64,000 nucleotides of DNA. It comes from Candidatus Hydrogenedentota bacterium. GTDB taxonomy: Bacteria > Hydrogenedentota > Hydrogenedentia > Hydrogenedentales > SLHB01. The translations under genes and the position numbers were made by a program. Under the pieces are notes generated by a model. That model saw nothing but the letters and a program-made list of their open reading frames with translations, was not told where the DNA came from and made no database searches. The stretch is taken from assembly GCA_020848835.1 (NCBI GenBank), contig JADLHJ010000044.1:1-64000 (forward strand), given 5' to 3'. Shown here piece by piece: positions 39,049 to 47,592 of this stretch; the stretch's first letter is position 1; every line of letters starts with the position of its first letter.

Positions 39049-40800
39049 ATGTATCTGCTGCCAATTGTAATCTTCGCCGCCGTGTGCCTGGCTTCGGCGT
39101 ACATCGTCTATGGCAAGGTGCTTGCGCGCTTATTGCGCCTCGACCCAAATGCCGTCACGCCAGCGCACGAAATGCGCGACGACATCGACTACGCGCCCAT
39201 CGAACCAAAATTCTTGATGAGCCAGCATTTCTCCGCAATCGCGGCAGCGGGGCCCATCGTCGGGCCAATTCTAGCGGGCATCATGTTTGGCTGGCTACCC
39301 GCGCTGATCTGGATTCTCGTCGGCAGCATCTTCATCGGCGGCGTGCACGACATCACTGCGCTCGTTGCCTCCGTGCGCCACAAGGCGCGCAGCATCGCGG
39401 AAGTCGTACGGGTGCACATGTCGCGACGCTCCTATGTGCTGTTCTTGCTGTTTATCTGGATCGCATTGGTCTACATCATCGTCGCGTTTACGGATATTGT
39501 GGCGGCATCGTTCGTCAACGACCTCACACTTGACGACAACCAGACCTTCAAAGGGTCGGGAGTCGCAAGTTCGTCGCTGATGTATCTTGCGCTGCCTATC
39601 GTGATGGGACTGTTGCTGCGTTTCACGCGACTGTCGATCGGATGGGCGACGGTCATTTTCCTGCCGCTGGTTGCACTGTCGATTGGTTTGGGACAAAGCA
39701 TCCCCTTCGATCTCGGCGCGCTATTTGGTCTCAATCCTGTGCAAGCGCACAAGGCTTGGGACGTTATTCTGCTTTTATATTGTTTTGTCGCGTCCCTCGT
39801 GCCGTTGTGGTTCTTGCTGCAACCACGCGGGCATCTCGGCGGATACTTCCTCTACTTCGCGCTTGCGGGCGGCGCGTTGGGATTGATTCTCGGCGGCGCG
39901 CATACAAAGTATCCTGCGTTTATTGGCTGGACTGCCGCGAATGGGTCGATGCTCGCGCCGATGCTCTTCATCACAATCGCGTGTGGCGCATGCTCCGGCT
40001 TTCATTCAATCATTGCGTCGGGCACAACCTCGAAGCAGTTGCGCGCGGAGACCGACGCGAAAGTGATTGGCTACGGCGCAATGCTGCTCGAGGGCATGGT
40101 CGCGGTCGTGTCGCTGTGTTGTGTCATGATGCTGACAAGAGAGCAAGCAGCGACGATCAAAGAGCCGAGCTTCATCTATGCGAAGGGGCTTGCGTCATTT
40201 CTTGGAGTGCTGCACATACCCGAATCGGTTGCGCTCGCATTCGGCATGCTCGCGTTCACAACGTTTGTATACGACACGCTCGACGTCTGCACCCGGCTAG
40301 GGCGCTACATCATCCAGGAACTTACCGGCATGACCGGCAAATCTGGCCGTTGGATAGCAACCGCCGTGACGGCCGGCACTCCTGTGCTCTTTATCTTACA
40401 GACGCAAGTCGATGCCACCGGCAAAGTCATTCCCGCGTGGCGCGTATTCTGGAACCTTTTCGGCGCAAGCAATCAACTCCTCGCCGCGCTGACGCTCGTC
40501 GGCGTGACGGTTTGGTTGTGGCGCACCTACCGCGCGCGCTGGGTATTTTTTGTGGTCGGGCTGCCGACGGTGTTCATGTATATCATGAGCACCTGGGCAT
40601 TGCTGCTATTCGTGCGCAACGGGTTCTTCACGCCCGAATGGAATTCAAAAGGGCTGCCGAGCGATCCCGTGCCGTGGGCCGCGCTTGTGCTGGTTGCGCT
40701 TGCGTTGCTTGTGCTCGTCGAAGCGCTGCGCTCATTTCGAGGCACGCCCGCGGCGCCCCTCGCGCCGCCGCCGCAACCCGCGCCCGCGCTGGGCGCATGA
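39049..40800 (+). CDS. cstA: CstA-family carbon starvation protein (pyruvate/peptide transporter)
   Basis: A 583-aa inner-membrane protein with about 15 hydrophobic helices. MYLLPIVIFAAVCLASAYIVYG, the conserved AAGPIVGPILAGIMFGWLP, GGVHDITALVASVRHKARSIAE and CGACSGFHSIIASGTTSKQL are hallmark CstA segments. E. coli CstA and its BtsT paralogue take up peptides or pyruvate under carbon limitation; the shorter length here resembles the Gram-positive form (about 600 aa) rather than E. coli (701 aa). TAGGA lies upstream of the ATG. The stop overlaps the start of a Kdo/WaaP-like kinase gene as ATGA, so expression of transporter and kinase is coupled. Confidence 0.95.
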   Translation: MYLLPIVIFAAVCLASAYIVYGKVLARLLRLDPNAVTPAHEMRDDIDYAPIEPKFLMSQHFSAIAAAGPIVGPILAGIMFGWLPALIWILVGSIFIGGVHDITALVASVRHKARSIAEVVRVHMSRRSYVLFLLFIWIALVYIIVAFTDIVAASFVNDLTLDDNQTFKGSGVASSSLMYLALPIVMGLLLRFTRLSIGWATVIFLPLVALSIGLGQSIPFDLGALFGLNPVQAHKAWDVILLLYCFVASLVPLWFLLQPRGHLGGYFLYFALAGGALGLILGGAHTKYPAFIGWTAANGSMLAPMLFITIACGACSGFHSIIASGTTSKQLRAETDAKVIGYGAMLLEGMVAVVSLCCVMMLTREQAATIKEPSFIYAKGLASFLGVLHIPESVALAFGMLAFTTFVYDTLDVCTRLGRYIIQELTGMTGKSGRWIATAVTAGTPVLFILQTQVDATGKVIPAWRVFWNLFGASNQLLAALTLVGVTVWLWRTYRARWVFFVVGLPTVFMYIMSTWALLLFVRNGFFTPEWNSKGLPSDPVPWAALVLVALALLVLVEALRSFRGTPAAPLAPPPQPAPALGA

Positions 40801-41606
40801 CTACGCGCATGGCCGCCGAGTCTGCAACCAGCAAATCCTGCGAGCGATACTGCACATTTCAACGCGGCAACGAATTTGGATTCGCTACGCGCACACAACA
40901 TGCATCCGTCATGCGCGCGTTGCTCGATCGCTGGAATTGCGAACCGTTCGACGCGATGGGCCGCGGCGGGCTTTATACGTTTCCCGTCTTGTTGCGCAAG
41001 GGAATGCTTCGCGAATACCGGCGTGGCGGAATTGCACGGCGCTTGCTGCGCGAAGGCGCGCTGACCAACCGTCCGATTCACGAGTGGAGCGTATTGAACT
41101 GGCTGTTTAACGCGGGTTTTCCCGTACCCGATCCGCTTGGCGTGGTTTGGCGCAAGCGCGGATTACTCTACACCGGCGCAATCGCGACGCAATTCATGGA
41201 ATCGACAAACCTGGTTGAATATTTAAAATCGCCGGACGTGCCCCGCGAAGACCTTTTGCGCGAAGTGGGAACGCGAATCAGCCGCATGCACGAACTGTGC
41301 GTATTTCATGCTGACCTGCATGCCGGGAATATTCTGATTGCATCGAAGCCAGCCGATGCGAACAGAGTCTATTTTGTGGATTTCGACAACGCGCGCATTG
41401 CGTCGGTATCCATGTTCGACCGCGCGCGCAATCTGTTGCGGCTGCGCCGGTCATTTCTAAAACACGGACTGCGCCTGACCGATTTTGAACAAATACTGCG
41501 TGGCTACGGGCCTATCGCGATCCCCGAATGGCTGCAAAACGCCTACGATATTCGCGGCGCCATTTCAGATCGGTACCATCGCGGCGCGGCAATGCGTGTC
41601 GTGTAA
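40797..41606 (+). CDS. Kdo/WaaP-family lipopolysaccharide kinase-like protein 1
   Basis: A 269-aa protein of the lipopolysaccharide kinase (KdkA/WaaP) fold. Features: GRGGLYTFPV (a nucleotide-loop-like glycine stretch), LREYRRGGIARRLLRE typical of KdkA, the catalytic loop CVFHADLHAGNILI and the metal-binding VYFVDFDNARI. KdkA phosphorylates the inner Kdo sugar of lipid A-core; WaaP phosphorylates heptose. The real start is the ATG at 40797-40799, overlapping the cstA stop; an open frame extends far upstream inside cstA but is spurious. It is directly followed, with no gap, by a second protein of the same fold. Presence supports a diderm cell with lipopolysaccharide. Confidence 0.87.
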   Translation: MTTRMAAESATSKSCERYCTFQRGNEFGFATRTQHASVMRALLDRWNCEPFDAMGRGGLYTFPVLLRKGMLREYRRGGIARRLLREGALTNRPIHEWSVLNWLFNAGFPVPDPLGVVWRKRGLLYTGAIATQFMESTNLVEYLKSPDVPREDLLREVGTRISRMHELCVFHADLHAGNILIASKPADANRVYFVDFDNARIASVSMFDRARNLLRLRRSFLKHGLRLTDFEQILRGYGPIAIPEWLQNAYDIRGAISDRYHRGAAMRVV

Positions 41607-42383
41607 ATGCCTTACGCCGAAATTGTCACGGAACCATCCGGCGTATTGCGGATAGTCCATAACGCCGATATTTCGGCGAACGAGATCCGCGAATTGCTCG
41701 AACAGCCCGGCGCCTCACTCAAGCGAAACAGGAAATCCCACACGCGGCGCGCCGGCGAATACGTCGTAAAGTCCAGCGAAGGTCCTCTCCCAATCGAACT
41801 CATTCGACACTCGCTTGATCGCGGCAGATATCGCCGCGGATGGAAAGCAGCGAATCATTTTGCGCTTCATGGCGTCTTCGCGCCGCGTCCCGTAGCGCAT
41901 ATCGAATGGTCATTCGCCGGTTTGATATGGGGCCATGCCACCATTACGACCTTCATCGAAGGATGCGAAGATGTGGAGCATTTTTACGACAGGCATTTGC
42001 GCGAATCGGCGGAGCCTTTCGTGCAGGCGGCGTATCTAAATCGGCTCGCAGTTGCAGTAAATGCAGTAATTGCGACAGGCGCCATTCACACGGACCTCGC
42101 AGGAAAAAATATTCTTACGCGAGACGGAAACACTTTTTACTTTATTGATCTCGATGGCGTGCTGCTGGATTGTCCATTTGACGAATCGCGCCAACTGCAA
42201 CTACATGTGCAGCTCTACGATTCTTTTATCGATCGCTGCAATGACGATTTGTTAGTCCCCTTCATTGCGGCCCTGCGACCGCGCAACCACGGCGATTTCG
42301 ATTCGTGGATGGTGCGCGTGAAAGCCGCCCAGGCGCTTCGGCGCGCCCGCACTGTCGCTGCATGGAAAAGAGAAGGCAAGTAG
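41607..42383 (+). CDS. Kdo/WaaP-family lipopolysaccharide kinase-like protein 2
   Basis: A 258-aa second kinase-fold protein. The signature is GAIHTDLAGKNILTRDGNTFYFIDLDGVLLDC, the same catalytic loop (HxDLxxxNIL) and metal-binding (IDLDG) arrangement as the upstream gene but with low overall identity. An N-terminal region with AGEYVVKSSEGPLPIELI may supply the ATP-binding lysine. The ATG follows the upstream stop (TAA) at the very next base, so the pair is translationally coupled. The two could add phosphate at different sugar positions of the lipopolysaccharide core, or one could be a regulator; this is inference. Confidence 0.82.
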   Translation: MPYAEIVTEPSGVLRIVHNADISANEIRELLEQPGASLKRNRKSHTRRAGEYVVKSSEGPLPIELIRHSLDRGRYRRGWKAANHFALHGVFAPRPVAHIEWSFAGLIWGHATITTFIEGCEDVEHFYDRHLRESAEPFVQAAYLNRLAVAVNAVIATGAIHTDLAGKNILTRDGNTFYFIDLDGVLLDCPFDESRQLQLHVQLYDSFIDRCNDDLLVPFIAALRPRNHGDFDSWMVRVKAAQALRRARTVAAWKREGK

Positions 42384-42474
42384 CAGGCTGGCGAAATGCC
42401 CTACGTGTGAAATATTTGTGTGCGCGCGAAGACGCAAGGCATCTTGGACCTCGCATCATTTCCAAAGAGCGAAA

Positions 42475-42502
42475 GCCCCGCACACGGGCGTGTATGCGGG
42501 GG
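42475..42502 (-). terminator. Probable terminator of the small basic-protein gene
   Basis: On the minus strand GCCCCCGCATACACG pairs with CGTGTGCGGGGC across a short loop, followed by TTTCGCTCTTT. It lies 26 bases beyond the stop of the 115-aa gene at 42528 and between convergent genes, so it may also serve the kinase operon on the other strand. Confidence 0.6.
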
Positions 42503-42527
42503 CCTGTTGTACGGCAAACAATTATCG

Positions 42528-42875
42528 TTAACTGCGGCTCAGCTTAAACTTCAACTGATTAAATTTGGCATCCAGCGCGCGAATCTGCTTTTCGAGTTCC
42601 TGTTTCTGTGCGCGGTTTGCGCGCATTTCATCCAGCACCGAGAACACTCCGCTTTTCGATCTGCCTGCAGGGCGGCCGCGCCCCTTGCGACCAGCGCCGT
42701 CGCCGGGGCCTCGCTTCTTTACCCAGTAATTGTAGTTGCTATACGAGATGCCCAGTTTGTCGAGGGACTTCATTAACGGTTCGCCCGCCTTTACCAAGTC
42801 GTCCACCTGACCGATTAATTGTTGTACTTGCTCGCGGCTGCGCCGCTTCGCGCGCTGTTTCTTTGCTTTTGGCAT
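42528..42875 (-). CDS. Small basic protein with AT-hook-like motif
   Basis: A 115-aa protein I do not recognise. The N terminus is strongly basic (MPKAKKQRAKRRSREQ), followed by a helical segment with KSLDKLGISYSNYNYWVKKRG that resembles a short helix-turn-helix of transposase or regulator type. The centre is Gly/Arg/Lys-rich with GRGRPAGRSK, which fits an AT-hook (core GRP) that grips the minor groove of A+T-rich DNA. The last 35 residues form a coiled-coil-like helix (RAQKQELEKQIRALDAKFNQL). It may be a nucleoid or regulatory DNA-binding protein. The upstream 181 bases are A+T-rich and hold a hairpin at 42915-42933 (AGACGA/TCGTCT). Confidence 0.7.
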   Translation of the reverse strand: MPKAKKQRAKRRSREQVQQLIGQVDDLVKAGEPLMKSLDKLGISYSNYNYWVKKRGPGDGAGRKGRGRPAGRSKSGVFSVLDEMRANRAQKQELEKQIRALDAKFNQLKFKLSRS

Positions 42876-43056
42876 GATGTAACTCCCGCTTCCAATTTAG
42901 TTGCAACTGCTAACAGACGACTTCCAATCGTCTTTTACAAGCTCCAAAAAAAGATTAACAATAAACAAAATGCAATTGCGACTTTTCGTAATTCATTTCG
43001 CAAACGGTGTCGAATGACTTTAGTAGCATAGAGTTGCTACTTGTACATTGGTACGC

Positions 43057-43695
43057 TTATTCGTCGGAAGTGGACGGCGATGCTTCGACGACAGGCTGGC
43101 GCTCCGAGGGCGGTGCTTCGTTTGTAAAGGCGAATTCCATTTGTTGATTGCGAACGAGCTTGTAGCGCTTCAAAAGCCGGAGCGTTTGCAGCGTCTCGGA
43201 TGCAGGGTAAGTACCGTTTGCATCCAGTCGATTGATGATGTCGCGAAGAATCAGGGGAAACTCGATCACGTGCTCGATGCCCGTGTTGCGCAGGCGGTCG
43301 AGCGAGCGCTGCCGCAATTCAGGGCTGGCGGGTAATTCTGAAACAATTAGGACGGTAGAAAATTTTTGGTGCGCAAATATCTCGCTCGCAAGCGCGAGGG
43401 AATCTTCCGAGACAAACTCGTAAAGCACGGGGTTTGCATCAATTACGGAAGGATAAAATCGATCCGCATGCCATGCGCGTATTTCCACGACGGCGCGCTC
43501 GATTGCCGCGATATCCGTGGGATGTAATAAGAAAGGAAGTTCGCGGGAGGTGTCCGTAGCGGTATTTTGCACGAAAAGCTGCCCGCCGTGTTCCCCCGGC
43601 CGCAGGCGCCGTGCGGCCTGCTGCCAGTTCGTCAACACGTGGAACAGGTTTAGCTCAAAAAATTCACGCACCAGCTGGACGTTTACGTCGCCCAT
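43057..43695 (-). CDS. Conserved-looking protein of unknown function
   Basis: A 212-aa protein I cannot assign. It begins GDVNVQLVREFFELNLFHVLTNWQQ, followed by a beta-rich segment with QLFVQNT, then an alternating alpha/beta central part (DIAAIERAVVEIRAWHADRFYPSVIDANP, FSTVLIVSELPASPELRQRSLDRL, GIEHVIEFPLILRDIINRL). The pattern, with strand-helix repeats, suggests a Rossmann-like or nuclease-like fold, but no catalytic motif stands out. GGGGA lies 5 bases before the ATG at 43693-43695. It follows the TPR gene by 24 bases on the same strand, at the end of the nudix - methyltransferase - aroB - TPR operon. Confidence 0.65.
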   Translation of the reverse strand: MGDVNVQLVREFFELNLFHVLTNWQQAARRLRPGEHGGQLFVQNTATDTSRELPFLLHPTDIAAIERAVVEIRAWHADRFYPSVIDANPVLYEFVSEDSLALASEIFAHQKFSTVLIVSELPASPELRQRSLDRLRNTGIEHVIEFPLILRDIINRLDANGTYPASETLQTLRLLKRYKLVRNQQMEFAFTNEAPPSERQPVVEASPSTSDE

Positions 43696-43719
43696 AGCGA
43701 TCCCCAAGAGATTCCGCGA

Positions 43720-44553
43720 TTATGAAAGTTCAGAAAGCGCATGCCCCAGCTTGTGATTCTGATCGCGCGAGAGAATCCGCTTGCCCATCTCGCTTGCGCG
43801 GTCCAGCTTGCCGAGGCGTTGATAACATAGGCCGAGCTTGGCCCAGATGTCTAGCTGCGTAAAATTTTCACCAAAGGCGGTATACACCTTGTCTGGGGAC
43901 TTGCCGTCCGTGCGGTCGTCTGCCGCGCGGTAATGTTCTAGCGCGCTCGCGAGTTCGTTGCGCACGAAACAGACTTCGCCGCGCAGGAAGTGCGACTCCG
44001 GCTGATCGGGCTGTATCTCGATGGATTTCTGCAGCACGCGTTCCGCGTTGCCCAGGCATTCCTGCGCAGTCACTTCATCGCCGGCCAGCTTTGCCGCGCG
44101 CCCGGCGAGATAAAGTGCGGAGAAATTCGAGCCCCCGCCGGACAGCGCGTTGCGCGCTTGAATGAGCGCCGTCGCCCAATCGCCCTCATTGAAAGAACAC
44201 TGCGCGAGACCCAGCAGTGCGCGCGTATTTGAAGGGTCGAGGCCGTAGAGTTGTTCAAACTCTTTTCGAGCGCCGCGTGTATTTCCCGCGGCGAGTAGCG
44301 CAATGCCGAGATCCAATCGCGCGGGCCCGAGGTTTGGGCGCTTGCGCACGACCTGCATGAGTATATCCACCGCGCGCTGGGCCTGCCCCATACGCATGTA
44401 GCACTTGCCGAGCTGGTGGTATGCAACCGCATAGGAACTGTCGAGTTTGATTGCGCGCTCAAAACATTCGATGGCTTTCCGCAATTCGCCTTTCTTGGCG
44501 GCGGTCAGGCCGTCGTCGTAGTAGCTCTCCGCGTTTTCGCCGCCGAATGCCAT
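43720..44553 (-). CDS. Tetratricopeptide-repeat protein (cytoplasmic)
   Basis: A 277-aa protein built almost entirely of TPR helices: ESYYDDGLTAAKKGELRKAIECFERAIKLD, AVAYHQLGKCYMRMGQAQRAVDILMQVV, ARLDLGIALLAAGNTRGARKEFEQLYGLD, ALLGLAQCSFNEGDWATALIQARNAL and DIWAKLGLCYQRLGKLDRASEMGKRIL. No signal peptide. Such proteins are assembly or adaptor scaffolds. The start is the ATG at 44551-44553, two bases after the aroB stop; the open frame to 44730 overlaps aroB and is spurious. Position in the operon gives no direct functional clue. Confidence 0.85.
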   Translation of the reverse strand: MAFGGENAESYYDDGLTAAKKGELRKAIECFERAIKLDSSYAVAYHQLGKCYMRMGQAQRAVDILMQVVRKRPNLGPARLDLGIALLAAGNTRGARKEFEQLYGLDPSNTRALLGLAQCSFNEGDWATALIQARNALSGGGSNFSALYLAGRAAKLAGDEVTAQECLGNAERVLQKSIEIQPDQPESHFLRGEVCFVRNELASALEHYRAADDRTDGKSPDKVYTAFGENFTQLDIWAKLGLCYQRLGKLDRASEMGKRILSRDQNHKLGHALSELS

Positions 44554-44555
44554 CG

Positions 44556-45662
44556 TTAAACTGATCCCATCAGCGCTTCGAGCGCCGTGCGGGCCTGATC
44601 GACGGTGACGTCCGTGCGGTGCACGACGTGGCCCATGAGATCGGGCACGATAAATTTCATGGTGCCGGCGCGCACTTTCTTGTCGTGGCGCATGGCTTCC
44701 AGCACGCGATCGATTGGCATTTGCGGCCATGCCACTGGCAGACCGTAGGCTTCAATGCAACCGCGCTGGCGATCGACGAAGGCTTGATCGACCATGCCGA
44801 GATCGCGCGCGAGTGTCGCGGCCGCGTGCATGCCCAGTGCGATGGCTTCGCCGTGCAGGAACTGGCTGTAATTGGAAGCGGCCTCGATACCGTGACCAAA
44901 GGTATGGCCGTAGTTGAGGTTCGCGCGCACGCCGTGCTCGTGCTCGTCTTCGGAAACGATTGCGCCTTTGATCTCGCACGAACGCCGCACGGGAAATTCG
45001 ATCTTGTCGAGGTCTTTCGCGAGGATCGCGTCAGCGTTTTCCTCCATGTACGCGAATAGGGCCGCATCGGCAATCACACCGTGCTTGATTACTTCCGCGA
45101 GGCCCGCGCGGAGTTCGCGATCGGGCAGCGATTTCAGGAAATCCAAATCGATAATTACGGCAGAGGGCTGATGAAACGCTCCGATAATATTCTTCGCCAG
45201 TTCATGATTTACGGCAGTCTTGCCGCCGACGCTCGAATCGACCTGCGCGACGATGGTGGTCGGGATTTGGATGAAGCGCACGCCGCGCATGAAGGACGCC
45301 GCAGCGTATCCGACGACATCGCCTACGACACCCCCGCCGAGCGCGATCACGACACTTGTGCGATCCATGCCGGCTTTCAAAAATTCACCGATGAAGCGGT
45401 CGATTTGCGCCATGCGTTTGTGCGCCTCGCCCCCAGGCATAGCACAAATATGTGGCACCACCCCGGCTTCGCGCACGAGCGCAGCGACACGTTCACCGTA
45501 GATGGGCGCTACGTTGTCATCGCTGGCGATTGCGACGGCGCACTTTACGCCGAGCGAGCGCAAGGTATCCGGCAGGATTTCGATCGTTCCTGTCCCAATA
45601 TGTATGGGGTAGGACCGTTTGCCAAGGTCTACCGTGATGGATTGGATGTTGCCGGTTTGCAC
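44556..45662 (-). CDS. aroB: 3-dehydroquinate synthase
   Basis: A 368-aa NAD- and zinc-dependent enzyme of the shikimate pathway, converting DAHP to 3-dehydroquinate. Motifs: PGGEAHKRM, the NAD-binding ALGGGVVGDVVGYAAASFMRGV, QIPTTIVAQVDSSVGGKTAVNH, NIIGAFHQPSAVIIDLDFLKSLP, GLAEVIKHGVI, and the zinc-binding NYGHTFGHGIEA with the HGEAIALGM that follows. Length and motif spacing are normal. It lies 64 bases downstream of a methyltransferase and immediately upstream of a TPR gene. No other aromatic-pathway gene is in the window. Confidence 0.98.
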   Translation of the reverse strand: MQTGNIQSITVDLGKRSYPIHIGTGTIEILPDTLRSLGVKCAVAIASDDNVAPIYGERVAALVREAGVVPHICAMPGGEAHKRMAQIDRFIGEFLKAGMDRTSVVIALGGGVVGDVVGYAAASFMRGVRFIQIPTTIVAQVDSSVGGKTAVNHELAKNIIGAFHQPSAVIIDLDFLKSLPDRELRAGLAEVIKHGVIADAALFAYMEENADAILAKDLDKIEFPVRRSCEIKGAIVSEDEHEHGVRANLNYGHTFGHGIEAASNYSQFLHGEAIALGMHAAATLARDLGMVDQAFVDRQRGCIEAYGLPVAWPQMPIDRVLEAMRHDKKVRAGTMKFIVPDLMGHVVHRTDVTVDQARTALEALMGSV

Positions 45663-45726
45663 GCGCTGTTCCTTGCTGATTCTGTCTTTATTTTACAAGG
45701 CGCGCGCGCAATGCGGCAAACCGCGC

Positions 45727-46674
45727 CTATTTCCGTACCTCAACGACAAGGAAAGGATTCAGCGGGCTCTTGTGAATGGCCGGGGGCATGGTTTCAATAT
45801 AGCGCACGATTATGTTTTTTAAGCGCCGCAGCAGGCCTAGCGAGCCGGTGCGCTTAAATGCGAAGTAATACTTCAGCGGCAGCGGGGAAATGGATGTTGC
45901 GCCGTTGTCGTCGCAGAAAAGCTTCTTCAATTCTCCGAATGAAAAGAGGTGGTAGTCGCCAAAAGTCTTGTGCAGCGTCATGCCGTACTTGTCGAAAATG
46001 TAACGGCGCAGGCGCATTTTGCCGGGCGGTGTTGCGTCGTCTGTGGGCTCGTGGTGAATGTCGATCGGGAATGATTTGTTGGGGCAGGTTACCAATAGCC
46101 GGCCACCCGGCTTCGTCACGCGCAGCATTTCCTTCGCGAAGGCTACACGCGTTTCCTTGTAATTGTCTTCCAGCGTGTAGTGGCCGACTTTCGTGCCGAT
46201 GTGTTCAATGGTGCCGAGTGTGTATACCGCGTCAAAATATCCATCGGGGAAGGGCATGCGCGCGCCGTCGCAGTTGATGAAGTGCGCGGGGTCGTTGCCC
46301 GCACGTTTCCAGAATTTTGCGAGGCATGGAATATCGATGCCGTAGGCTTCAATTCCGTCTTCATTTAGAAAACGAATGCCAAACCCCATACCGCTTCCGA
46401 CTTCCAGCACGCGCGCGGCGTTTTCGCGCTGCACCCACGGCTTGAGATACTCCTCATAAAACCGTCGCCACGATTCGGATTGCTCGCCTGCGTATTCTTC
46501 GCTGGTCGATTCCATGTCGTAGAACTGATCGCCGACGGTAAAATCGAAGTAGCCGTGCGGGCCAATCTTGTAGGTGTTGGCATTTGATGCCAAGGTTTCA
46601 TCGCGCACCGTCAACGGCGCGTGCGTGACGGGATCGACGAGAACTCTTGAAAGTTGTTGTGCGAGATCGGACAC
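45727..46674 (-). CDS. SAM-dependent methyltransferase (class I)
   Basis: A 315-aa protein with a short N-terminal segment that resembles the Trm112-like opening of many methyltransferases (VLVDPVTHAPLTVRDETL), then a class I core: VLEVGSGMGFGIRFLNEDGIEAYGIDI is motif I with the acidic residue of motif II, FPDGYFDAVYTLGTIEHIG is motif IV, and MLRVTKPGGRLLVTCPN is the post-motif. Substrate unknown; similar proteins modify sugars, lipids or quinones. I start at GTG 46672-46674: AGGA lies 6 bases upstream and the nudix stop is 8 bases away. The ATG at 46770 would overlap the nudix gene heavily. Confidence 0.88.
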   Translation of the reverse strand: MSDLAQQLSRVLVDPVTHAPLTVRDETLASNANTYKIGPHGYFDFTVGDQFYDMESTSEEYAGEQSESWRRFYEEYLKPWVQRENAARVLEVGSGMGFGIRFLNEDGIEAYGIDIPCLAKFWKRAGNDPAHFINCDGARMPFPDGYFDAVYTLGTIEHIGTKVGHYTLEDNYKETRVAFAKEMLRVTKPGGRLLVTCPNKSFPIDIHHEPTDDATPPGKMRLRRYIFDKYGMTLHKTFGDYHLFSFGELKKLFCDDNGATSISPLPLKYYFAFKRTGSLGLLRRLKNIIVRYIETMPPAIHKSPLNPFLVVEVRK

Positions 46675-46682
46675 GTGGATTC

Positions 46683-47210
46683 CTAACCGTGACCACGCGC
46701 AAAGAGTTCGCGCAGGCCGATGATCGTCTTTGCGTCGTCGAACTCGCAGCGGTCGAGCATTTCCTTGCATTGCGCAAACGACAGTTCGACAATCTCCACG
46801 CGTTCGTCGTGTTCGAGGTTTTGCTGCGTCTTGGTCAGCTCAAACGCAAGGTAGATGTGATCCATTTCGCTTGTGAAACCCGGCGAACAATAACACGACG
46901 AAACATGGACTAGGCGTTCCGCGCGGTGCCCCGTTTCTTCTTCGAGTTCGGCGCGCGCGCGATCTTCCTTCGATTCGCCCGGCTCAAGACGTCCCGCAGG
47001 AATCTCCAATACCTGCTTGCCGGTCGCGATTCTGAATTGACGCACCAGGATCACACGGTCATTGAAAACGGGCACCACACCCACGCCACCGCCGTGAATC
47101 ACGATCTCGCGATGCGCGATTGTGCCGTCTTCCAGCCGCGCCTTGCCCACGTCCAGGCTGAAAATGCGGCCCTGATACTTCGTTTCGCGCTCGACCCACG
47201 TTTCGTACAC
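46683..47210 (-). CDS. NUDIX hydrolase, ADP-ribose pyrophosphatase-like
   Basis: A 175-aa NUDIX enzyme. The box runs G-RLEPG-E-SKEDRAR-A-E-L-EEETG; it fits GX5EX7REUXEEXGU except that alanine replaces the usual arginine, while the catalytic glutamates are kept. The preceding VGVVPVFNDRVILVRQFRIATGKQVLEIPAG and the CYCSPGFTSEMDHIYLA region are typical of ADP-ribose/ADP-sugar pyrophosphatases (NudF/YqkG type), which hydrolyse ADP-ribose to AMP and ribose 5-phosphate. Probably the first gene of the five-gene minus-strand operon reaching to 43057. Confidence 0.92.
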   Translation of the reverse strand: MYETWVERETKYQGRIFSLDVGKARLEDGTIAHREIVIHGGGVGVVPVFNDRVILVRQFRIATGKQVLEIPAGRLEPGESKEDRARAELEEETGHRAERLVHVSSCYCSPGFTSEMDHIYLAFELTKTQQNLEHDERVEIVELSFAQCKEMLDRCEFDDAKTIIGLRELFARGHG

Positions 47211-47271
47211 AACAACCCCTCATCCAAACAAGTCCATTGCGACCGCGCCAAGCATACACTAAAATGGCGCT

Positions 47272-47592
47272 ATGGTTGCGATGCAAAAAGTCGAAGAATT
47301 TGTGGAGCGGCTGGTCGAGACATACGAGCCGGAAAAAGTGATTCTTTTTGGTTCTCATGCGTATGGCGAGCCGCATGAATGGTCGGATATTGACCTGCTT
47401 GTGGTGATGAACACGCCAACGCGTCCAGCCGTGAAGGCGGTAGAAATACTCTCGGCGTTGCGTCCAAATTTCCCCATCGATCTAATCGTGCGAACTCCCG
47501 ATACTATCGCGCAGCGGCTGGCGTGGAACGACTACTTCCTGCTCGATATATTCGAAAAAGGGAAAGTCCTCTATGAATCCGCTCACGCGTGA
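47272..47592 (+). CDS. MNT-type nucleotidyltransferase domain protein (antitoxin candidate)
   Basis: A 106-aa minimal nucleotidyltransferase. ILFGSHAYGEPHEWSDIDLLVVM is the GSxxxG...DxD signature of the polymerase-beta superfamily, with both metal-binding aspartates present; PIDLIVRTPDTI carries the third acidic position. In HEPN/MNT toxin-antitoxin pairs the MNT protein neutralises the HEPN ribonuclease, in studied cases by AMPylating it. Its coding region overlaps the HEPN gene by 20 bases. ATG 47281 is an alternative start; neither has a clear ribosome-binding site. Divergent from the nudix operon. Confidence 0.9.
   Translation: MVAMQKVEEFVERLVETYEPEKVILFGSHAYGEPHEWSDIDLLVVMNTPTRPAVKAVEILSALRPNFPIDLIVRTPDTIAQRLAWNDYFLLDIFEKGKVLYESAHA

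Noticed and set aside
39642..40796. The upstream 385 codons of the frame that ends in Kdo/WaaP-like kinase 1
   Set aside because: This part lies inside cstA in another frame and reads as nonsense; the kinase begins at the ATG overlapping the cstA stop.
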